DNA of 5,073 nucleotides from an uncultured Verrucomicrobiota bacterium (GTDB lineage Bacteria; Verrucomicrobiota; Verrucomicrobiae; Opitutales; Opitutaceae): assembly GCA_946481225.1 (NCBI GenBank), contig CAMLNJ010000267.1, positions 1 to 5,073 on the forward strand, given 5' to 3'. Below, one piece after another: positions 1-5,073 of the stretch. Below the pieces are notes generated by a model. It worked only from the letters and a program-made list of their open reading frames with translations. It was not told the origin of the DNA and ran no database searches. The position numbers and the translations under genes are program-made. The stretch's first letter is position 1. Every line of letters begins with the position of its first letter.

Positions 1-474
1 GATACGGCCGAGGCGCGCGAAGGTAGGCGCGGCCATGTAGAAGGCGTCGATCCACCACCAGTCGTCGGTTGAGGTGGCGGGGTTGGCGACGAGCAGGTCG
101 ATGCGGCTCTTGATCGAGGCCTTGCGGACGGGTTGCGGGTCTAGCTCGTAGAGATCGAGGTAGGGTTGCCCGCAGGTCTGCGAGTCGGCGTCGGCGCCTC
201 CTCCGGCCTCGGGGCCGACGGTCCAGGAGTTGGCCTCGGCCCAGCGCAGGGCGTAAGCCAGGTCCGGCGCGAGGCCCAGGTATCGCCAGGCCCGGGTGTT
301 GCCACCGTGGTAGGCGCCTTGGTTCCAGACGGCGCTGCCGAGCGAGAAATGGGTTTGGTAATAGCCGTTGGCGCGCCGCATCGCCTCTTCGATCGCACGG
401 CGGCGCTCTAGGTCGGCGGATTGCCCGAAGGCCGCCACATGGCCCAGCAAGACCAGTGAGGCGAGGGGGCGCAA
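1..474 (-). CDS. Secreted GH105 (YteR-like) unsaturated uronyl hydrolase, N-terminal part
   Basis: The protein runs off the left edge; 158 residues are visible of a family usually around 350-400 long. GH105 enzymes hydrolyse the 4,5-unsaturated uronic acid from the non-reducing end of oligosaccharides made by polysaccharide lyases. Recognisable family segments are AVWNQGAYHGG (from residue 49), RAWRYLGLAPDLAYALRWA, DSQTCGQPYLDLY (Asp97) and DDWWWIDAFYMAAPTFARLG (Asp143). The Asp in the last segment matches the catalytic acid region of YteR. No in-frame ATG exists. I chose the TTG at 472-474 because it gives a clean signal peptide, MRPLASLVLLGHVAAFG followed by QSADLE, suggesting export to the periplasm. 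No Shine-Dalgarno sequence precedes it. Another in-frame TTG at 511-513 lies inside the inverted repeat and is less likely; the frame is closed upstream by a stop at 532-534. It lies about 150 bases downstream of the copy B lyase-like gene, on the same strand. The family call is secure; the exact substrate is not. Confidence 0.9.
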   Translation of the reverse strand, partial: MRPLASLVLLGHVAAFGQSADLERRRAIEEAMRRANGYYQTHFSLGSAVWNQGAYHGGNTRAWRYLGLAPDLAYALRWAEANSWTVGPEAGGGADADSQTCGQPYLDLYELDPQPVRKASIKSRIDLLVANPATSTDDWWWIDAFYMAAPTFARLGRI

Positions 475-496
475 CGCGGTCCGGAGGGGGGAGATG

Positions 497-631
497 CTAG
501 ACGCTGTTTTCAAAATAAACCGACGCTTTGCTCATGCCCTACGGGTGAAGCGGAGACCAAGCTGGGCCTGCGTTGGCCGAGCTTGGTTTCCACCTCACGA
601 AGCATCGGTTCATTTTGAAGACAGCGGCTAG
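497..631. repeat. Long imperfect inverted repeat bounded by CTAG, MITE-like element
   Basis: Bases 501-528 pair with 600-627 (24 of 28 matching), and bases 545-563 pair with 580-598 (16 of 19). A GGCC/GGCC stem (565-568 with 575-578) then closes on a six-base loop, TGCGTT. The left arm carries about 15 extra bases (529-544). CTAG stands directly outside each end (497-500 and 628-631), as expected for a four-base target duplication; CTAG-like targets are known for IS5-family elements, but no transposase is present here. The arms are AT-richer than the surrounding genes. The element fills the gap between copy B and the GH105 gene, and the TAG stop of copy B lies within the right CTAG. Whether it is a mobile MITE, an ERIC/REP-like palindrome or a single hairpin cannot be told from one copy. 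In RNA it would form a strong hairpin in the operon transcript. Confidence 0.8.
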
Positions 632-2964
632 CGGACGGATTCGGCGGAGAGGCGGAAGAACACGCGCGGCGGCGGGGCGTCGGCGGGAATGGTCACCCGC
701 GCCGTGCCCGACGTTTGCGGTAGCTCGAGCGAGTAGCCGTCGAGGGCGGTGGAGGGCAGGTTGGCGGGGCGGATGACCGCGACCGGTTGCCAGGCCGAGA
801 AGTCCTCGGACCTCTGAATCGTGAGCTCTGCGTCGGGGCGGGCCGGGTCGAAGGGGAATTCGAAGGCGGTGCCGTCGAAGTTCACGCGAGGCGCCGAGGC
901 GGGATCGGCCGGCGCGCCGGAGAGGGCGTATTCGAGGAGGTTTGGCACTCCGTCCGCGTCCGGGTCGTCCTCGGCGGCGACCTGGGCGCCGAGCGGGTGG
1001 CCGGCGGCCCAGCTCGCGTAGCTTGTGGCGGGCGCGCCGAGGCGGCCGAGCACCTGGGTGGAGAAGCTGGTGTAGCTGGAGTAGGAGCCGTTGAACCAGA
1101 GGAGGCATTCGGTCCGGCCGTGGTGCTCGGGCACGATGGGGCGGAGGTTGTCCGACGCGGAATTCTGGGTGATCGGCGTCCAGGTGAACGTGAGGCCGCC
1201 GTCGGCGGTGAAGCCTCGCCAGATCTCGTAGCGGGCGTTGGCGGCGAGCGGGACGTTGTTGACGTCGCCTAGGGCGAAGGGGCTGGCGGCGTTGGTCGAG
1301 ATGTAGACGACGCGGGGGTCCTCGGGGTCGAGGCACATGCCGCCGCCGTAGTCGGACTCGTTCGAGTAGATTCCGCGGCCGGCTTGGGCGATGAATCGTT
1401 TTTGCCAGGCGGTGCCGGTCCAGCGGGCGTAATAATAGTAGATGCGAGAGGCCGACCAGCCGCTGCCGTCGGTGCCGACCTGGGCCTGGAAGACGCAAAC
1501 GGGCAGGCTGTCGCGGTCGTAGTGGATGTCCCAGGTCCAGCCGCGGGCGGCGGGGACGTAGTCGTCGGGGCCTTGGCCGGGGCCCCAGGGGGCGGCGGAG
1601 TATTGGTAGATCACGGAGCCGCGCTCGCCGGCGTCGTGGTCGAGGGGGATGTTCGCGAGGGAGTCGACGAAGGTGCCGTCGGTCTTGTAGAAGGCTTCGG
1701 CGCGGTAGGTGAGGTGGTAGACGGAGTTGTCGACATCGCGGGGGTGGCCGTCGGTGTAGATGAAGTCGATGCGGTCGACGCCGTTGGAGACATAGCGGGG
1801 GTAGGGGCGGGTGCTGCCGCCGCCGGTGCCGACGAGCTGGCGGGAGGCGCCCCAGGTGGCGCCGCCGTCGGTGGAGACGGTGAGCGTAGGGTTAAAGTTG
1901 ATACAGCGGTGGAAATTGTAGATCGTGTTCGATTCGCCTGAGAGGCGGTAGGTGTTGGCGTAGGTGTTGGCGGCGGGGGTGGGGCGGACGATCTCGGGGC
2001 CCCAGTCGGCGCTCGACGCGGGGCGGGCGACGAGCGAGGTGCGCTGGTAAAACTGGTTTCCGGAGATGTGCTTCGAGTAGAGGGCGAGGATGCGTCCGTC
2101 GGGGAGGACGGTGAGCGAGGGGTTGTTGTGGTCGTCGCGCTGCTGGGACGTCGCGGTGCTGATGATGGCGTGGTAGGATTTGCCGTCGGCGAGGTCGTGG
2201 CGGGTGACGCCGTAGCGGCCGTCGGCGAGGACGTAGCCGGAGAAGATCGAGCCTTGGTGGACGATGGCGCGTTCGTCGTTGAACCAGGTCCAGGCTCCGT
2301 CGGGGGCGATCTGGACGGCGTCGCCGGGGAGAGGCGGGGGCGTGTAGGGGGCCGCGAGGTGGAAGCCTTCGAGCCAGCTGCGCGTGGACCAGTTGGTGGC
2401 GGTGCCGTCGCCGTCGTCGGCGTAGAGTTGGAGCGTGCCGTCGCCGTCGGCGACGGCGTTGGCGACGAAGCCGAGGTATTGGTTGCGGTTGGAGCCGCTT
2501 TCGGAGCTCAGCCCGTAGGACGTGACGCGGCCGGCGGGCGAGGTGGGGGTAAAGAGTTCGAGCGAGTCGGCCGCCAAGCCCGCTTTTACCCGCCAGGATT
2601 CGGAGGCGACGGAGAGGAAGGCGACATACACGCCGTAGGTCTGGCCCGGGACGAGGCTGGTGACGGTGGTGCGGAGCGTGGCGGCGTCGCCGACGCCGCC
2701 ATTGGCATCCTTTTCAAAGATCTCGCGATTACCGCCGGCGTTGAAGCCGAGGCCGGTCCGCCGGCGCCAGAGCGCGCCGGAGGTGAAGCCGGCGTCGGTG
2801 GCGCTGTCGGTGTAGAAGGGCGAGGGCGTGCCGGCCGCCGGGGCGGTGTTGGTGGCGTCGATGTCGACGAACACCCCGGGGGGCAGATCGGCCGCCTCCG
2901 CCACGGCTGCGCCGAAGAGCGGAACGAGAAGGAGCAGACGGAGGGCGGAGGCGGGGGATGGCAT
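628..2964 (-). CDS. Secreted BNR_4 beta-propeller protein, candidate polysaccharide lyase (copy B)
   Basis: Complete protein of 778 residues, ATG start, TAG stop. Residues 1-24 form a signal peptide (MPSPASALRLLLLVPLFGAAVAEA). Residues 26-206 are an unnamed N-terminal domain opening with VFVDIDATNT and closing with SWLEGFHLAAP. An eight-residue linker leads to the propeller (about 215-643), which opens with DGAWTWFNDERAIVHQG. It carries DDHNNPSL (His279), YSKH (His299), NFHR (Arg353), a perfect Asp-box STDGGATW (364-371) and YTDGHPRD (His407). These are BNR_4 (PF15892) hallmarks; the family contains ulvan lyases PL24 and PL25. The 20-residue gap between the two histidines agrees with what I recall for PL25, but this needs alignment. 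Residues 644-778 add a tail with DPDADGVPNLLEYAL, an Ig-like stretch and a final FFRL, typical of Verrucomicrobiota exported proteins. The start lies 3 bases after copy A without a Shine-Dalgarno site, so coupled translation is likely. Coding and fold are sure; lyase activity and ulvan as substrate are inferred. Confidence 0.92.
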   Translation of the reverse strand: MPSPASALRLLLLVPLFGAAVAEAADLPPGVFVDIDATNTAPAAGTPSPFYTDSATDAGFTSGALWRRRTGLGFNAGGNREIFEKDANGGVGDAATLRTTVTSLVPGQTYGVYVAFLSVASESWRVKAGLAADSLELFTPTSPAGRVTSYGLSSESGSNRNQYLGFVANAVADGDGTLQLYADDGDGTATNWSTRSWLEGFHLAAPYTPPPLPGDAVQIAPDGAWTWFNDERAIVHQGSIFSGYVLADGRYGVTRHDLADGKSYHAIISTATSQQRDDHNNPSLTVLPDGRILALYSKHISGNQFYQRTSLVARPASSADWGPEIVRPTPAANTYANTYRLSGESNTIYNFHRCINFNPTLTVSTDGGATWGASRQLVGTGGGSTRPYPRYVSNGVDRIDFIYTDGHPRDVDNSVYHLTYRAEAFYKTDGTFVDSLANIPLDHDAGERGSVIYQYSAAPWGPGQGPDDYVPAARGWTWDIHYDRDSLPVCVFQAQVGTDGSGWSASRIYYYYARWTGTAWQKRFIAQAGRGIYSNESDYGGGMCLDPEDPRVVYISTNAASPFALGDVNNVPLAANARYEIWRGFTADGGLTFTWTPITQNSASDNLRPIVPEHHGRTECLLWFNGSYSSYTSFSTQVLGRLGAPATSYASWAAGHPLGAQVAAEDDPDADGVPNLLEYALSGAPADPASAPRVNFDGTAFEFPFDPARPDAELTIQRSEDFSAWQPVAVIRPANLPSTALDGYSLELPQTSGTARVTIPADAPPPRVFFRLSAESVR
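1036..2892 (-). repeat. Paralogous coding repeat, copy B unit
   Basis: This stretch covers the N-terminal domain, linker and propeller of copy B. It matches 3115-5040 in the same orientation at both protein and DNA level. Residues 215-325 are identical to copy A at 101 of 111 positions. DNA blocks are perfectly conserved, for example 38 bases at 2258-2295 against 4331-4368. The only length differences I see are a linker 26 residues shorter and two extra residues in VGTDGSGW. It is a tandem gene duplication that could also support recombination between copies. Confidence 0.88.
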
Positions 2965-2970
2965 GGCTTA
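2962..2970 (-). promoter_or_regulatory. Stop-start junction, likely translational coupling of copy A to copy B
   Basis: On the minus strand the TAA stop of copy A is followed by GCC and then the ATG of copy B. The 25 bases upstream of that ATG contain no GGAGG-like sequence. The most economical reading is that ribosomes finishing copy A reinitiate on copy B, keeping the two proteins in step. This supports one transcript for both genes. Confidence 0.6.
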
Positions 2971-5073
2971 GCGGCGGACGGGGTGACGCAGTTGCGGGCG
3001 CTGGGCGGAGAGGTCGGGCTGCGGAGCCGGGCTGGTTGCGGTCGCGGAGACGGTGGCTCCGGTCGCGGGTTTGGCCGCCGATGTCGCCGGGGGCGTGGAG
3101 GGTTGCAGGGGCTCGCCCAAGCGCCCGACGACCCGGGCGTTGTAGTTCGTGTAGGAGCGGTAGTTTCCGTAGAACCACAGGACGCATTCGGTGCGACCGT
3201 GATTCTCCGGGACGATCGGGCGCAGGTTGTCGGCCTCGGAGTCGACCGTGAGCTGGGTCCAGGTGAATGTGAGGCCGCCGTCGGCGGTGAAGCCGCGCCA
3301 GAGTTCGTAACGGCTGTGGGCGCGCAAGGGGACGTCTGTCGTCTCCGACAGCTTGAAGGGCTCGGCGGCGTTTGAGGAGATGTAGACGACGCGCGGGTCT
3401 TGCGGGTCGATGGCCATGCCGCCGGCGTAGTCGTCCTCCGCGCCGTAGAGCGGGCGACCGGCGTGGGCGATGAAGCGTTTCTGCCAGGCGGTGCCGGTCC
3501 AGCGGGCGTAGTAGTAGTAGATGCGGTCGTTGCTCCATCCCAGGTTGTCGCGTTGAACCTGGAAGGCCACGACCGGGCGGCCTTCGTTGTCGTATTGAAT
3601 GTCCCAGTTCCAGGCTCGGCCGGCCGGGATCCAATCGTCGGGTCCTTGGCCGGGGCCCCAGGCGACATCCTGATACTGGTAGATCGTGGAGCCGCGCTCG
3701 CCGGCGTCGTGGTCGAGCGGGATACCGGCGAGGGGCTTGATCACCGAACCATCGCTACGGCGCAGGGCGCCGTCCGCATAGTAGAGGTGGTAAAGGGAGT
3801 TGTCGACGTCGCGCGGATGTCCGTCGGTGTAGGTGAGGTCGATGCGCTTGTCGTGGTCGGAGGTCAGGCGGATATAAGGGCGCGTGCCGCCGGAGCCGCT
3901 GCCGATGAACTGGCGGGACGGGAGCCAGCTTTGGCCTAGGTCCTCGGAGATCGTGAGCGTAGGGTTAAAGTTGATACAACGATGGAAGTTGTAGATGCGG
4001 TTGCCTTCGTCGGCCAGGAGGTGGGTGTTGGCGTAGGTGGTCGGGCCGGGCGTCTTGCGGATGATCTCCGGCCCCCAATCGGCGTCGGAGGCGGGGCGTG
4101 GGACGAGGGAGGTGCGCTGGTAGAACTGGTTTCCGGCGATGTGTTTTGAGTAAAGCGCGAGGATGCGTCCGTCGGGGAGGACGGTGAGGGACGGGTTGTT
4201 GTGGTCGTCCCGCTGCTGGGAGACGGGGGTGCTGATGATGGAGTGGTAGGATTTGCCGTCGGCGAAGTCGTGGCGGGTGACGCCGTAGCGACCGTCGGCG
4301 AGGACGTAGCCGGAGAAGAGCGAACCTTGATGGACGATGGCGCGTTCGTCGTTGAACCAGGTCCAGGCGCCGTCGGGCGCGATCGAGACCGCGCCGGCCG
4401 GCGCGACGGCGGCAGGGACGGACGCGGACGCAGGGACGGACGCGGGGGATTCGGGCGCCTTGGCCGCGGGTGCGGCCGGCGCGGCGGACCCGGCGCGGGG
4501 GGCGGCAAGGAGGAATCCTTCCAACCAGGAACGCGTGGTCCAGCCCGGCGAAGCGCCGTCGCCATCATCCGAATACAATCGCAGCGTGCCGTCCGCGGAG
4601 ACGGTGGCGTTCCCGAGGAAGCCGAGATACTGGTTTCGGTTGGAGCCGGGTTCGCCGCTCAAGCCGAGGTCGGTGACGAGTCCGGCGGGCTGGCTGCGGT
4701 CGAAAAGCGCGAGTTTGTCGGGGGCGAGACCGGCCCGGACCTGCCAGGACTCGCGCGGGCTGGAGAGGAAGGCGACATACACGCCATGCTGCGAGCCAGG
4801 GGCGAGGCCGTTGGCGGTCGTAACGAGGCTCAGGGCGTCGCCGACGCCGCCGTTGGCGTCTTTCTCGAAGATCTCGCGGTGGCCGGCGGCCTTGAAGCCG
4901 AAGCCCGCGCGTTTGCGCCAGAGGGGGCCCCGGGTGAAGCCGGGATCGGCGGGGTCCTCGGTGAAGAAGGGGCCGGGCGAGCCGTCCGCGCGGGCGGTGT
5001 TGGTGGCGTCGATGTCGATGAAGATGCCGGCCGGGAGTTCGGCGGCGCGGGCCGCGAGGGCGAGCGCCAGGCA
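2968..5073 (-). CDS. Secreted BNR_4 beta-propeller protein, candidate polysaccharide lyase (copy A), 5' end missing
   Basis: The frame is open to the right edge: 701 residues and the TAA stop are visible, and probably only the start of the signal peptide is lost. Numbering from the first visible residue, CLALALAARAA is the end of the signal peptide. Residues 12-192 are the same N-terminal domain as in copy B (ELPAGIFIDIDATNT through SWLEGFLLAAP), aligned without net gaps. Residues 193-226 are an Ala/Pro/Ser linker. The propeller (about 227-653) repeats the key motifs: DGAWTWFNDERAIVHQG, DDHNNPSL (His291), YSKH (His311), NFHR (Arg365), Asp-box SEDLGQSW (376-383) and YTDGHPRD (His419). The last 48 residues are a Pro/Ala/Thr/Ser-rich tail ending in HPVRR; the folded C-terminal module of copy B is absent. 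The GTG at 4780-4782 is internal, since the upstream codons still match copy B. Likely role: extracellular or periplasmic cleavage of the same or a related uronic-acid polysaccharide. Substrate not determined. Confidence 0.92.
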   Translation of the reverse strand, partial: CLALALAARAAELPAGIFIDIDATNTARADGSPGPFFTEDPADPGFTRGPLWRKRAGFGFKAAGHREIFEKDANGGVGDALSLVTTANGLAPGSQHGVYVAFLSSPRESWQVRAGLAPDKLALFDRSQPAGLVTDLGLSGEPGSNRNQYLGFLGNATVSADGTLRLYSDDGDGASPGWTTRSWLEGFLLAAPRAGSAAPAAPAAKAPESPASVPASASVPAAVAPAGAVSIAPDGAWTWFNDERAIVHQGSLFSGYVLADGRYGVTRHDFADGKSYHSIISTPVSQQRDDHNNPSLTVLPDGRILALYSKHIAGNQFYQRTSLVPRPASDADWGPEIIRKTPGPTTYANTHLLADEGNRIYNFHRCINFNPTLTISEDLGQSWLPSRQFIGSGSGGTRPYIRLTSDHDKRIDLTYTDGHPRDVDNSLYHLYYADGALRRSDGSVIKPLAGIPLDHDAGERGSTIYQYQDVAWGPGQGPDDWIPAGRAWNWDIQYDNEGRPVVAFQVQRDNLGWSNDRIYYYYARWTGTAWQKRFIAHAGRPLYGAEDDYAGGMAIDPQDPRVVYISSNAAEPFKLSETTDVPLRAHSRYELWRGFTADGGLTFTWTQLTVDSEADNLRPIVPENHGRTECVLWFYGNYRSYTNYNARVVGRLGEPLQPSTPPATSAAKPATGATVSATATSPAPQPDLSAQRPQLRHPVRR
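3115..5040 (-). repeat. Paralogous coding repeat, copy A unit
   Basis: Partner of the unit at 1036-2892, covering the mature N-terminal domain, long linker and propeller of copy A. The similarity stops at the RLG that ends the propeller; the two C-terminal tails are unrelated. The match extends through the N-terminal domain, so whole secreted proteins, not only propellers, were duplicated. Confidence 0.88.

Noticed and set aside
497..631. Rho-independent terminator after copy B
   Set aside because: The hairpin is far longer than a usual terminator, has no T-run after the stem on the minus strand, and has duplicated CTAG ends. An effect on transcription remains possible.
539..1498. 319-residue minus-strand frame overlapping the end of copy B, and similar Arg/Pro-rich minus-strand frames
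   Set aside because: Extremely Arg- and Pro-rich composition and overlap with well-conserved domains in the true frame mark these as frame shadows.
628..2964. Sialidase (GH33) identity based on the Asp-box
   Set aside because: One clear Asp-box is present, but the sialidase arginine triad and the FRIP motif are not evident, and the DGAWTWFNDERA, DDHNNP and YTDGHPRD motifs fit BNR_4 better.
2068..3375. 435-residue open frame on the plus strand, and other long plus-strand frames
   Set aside because: It is Gly/Ala/Val/Glu-rich, spans the junction of two real genes on the opposite strand, and has no recognisable domain. Long antisense frames are expected in GC-rich coding DNA.
4780..4782. GTG as the start of copy A
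   Set aside because: The frame stays open upstream to the window edge, and those residues match the N-terminal domain of copy B without gaps.
5041..5073. Lipoprotein signal in copy A from the first visible Cys
   Set aside because: The Cys precedes a hydrophobic stretch (LALALAA) instead of following one, so it is within the signal peptide and not a lipobox cysteine.

Overview
The window is GC-rich DNA carrying three genes, all on the minus strand and tightly packed, so they probably form one operon. It reads from the right edge to the left edge. The style points to a free-living Verrucomicrobiota bacterium, most likely of the Opitutaceae type. Reasons are the high GC, exported carbohydrate-active enzymes, and a C-terminal module with a 'DPDADGVPNLLEYAL' calcium-binding-like stretch that ends in 'FFRL', which I associate with that phylum. 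The assignment is inference from sequence style, not from a marker gene.

Layout in transcription order. (1) Positions 5073-2968: a nearly complete secreted BNR_4-type beta-propeller protein (copy A), missing only the first codons of its signal peptide at the right edge. (2) Positions 2964-628: a complete 778-residue paralogue (copy B), starting 3 bases after the stop of copy A. (3) Positions 627-475: a short intergenic gap filled mostly by a long imperfect inverted repeat bounded by CTAG on both sides (497-631), which looks like a small non-autonomous mobile or palindromic element. (4) Positions 474-1: the N-terminal 158 residues of a secreted GH105/YteR-family unsaturated glucuronyl or rhamnogalacturonyl hydrolase, cut by the left edge.

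Copies A and B share an N-terminal domain of about 180 residues and a propeller that is about 90% identical in its best block (101 of 111 residues). They differ in the linker between the domains (34 against 8 residues) and in the C-terminus: copy A has a Pro/Ala/Ser/Thr-rich tail, while copy B has a folded-looking extension of about 135 residues.

Putting the genes together: the BNR_4 fold includes the ulvan lyase families PL24 and PL25. GH105 enzymes remove the 4,5-unsaturated uronic acid that polysaccharide lyases leave on their products. Two BNR_4 proteins followed by a GH105 is therefore a coherent two-step module for a uronic-acid-containing polysaccharide, of which ulvan is one candidate. 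The lyase activity is a hypothesis; fold and family are much better supported than substrate.

No RNA genes, CRISPR arrays, transposase genes or convincing promoters were seen.
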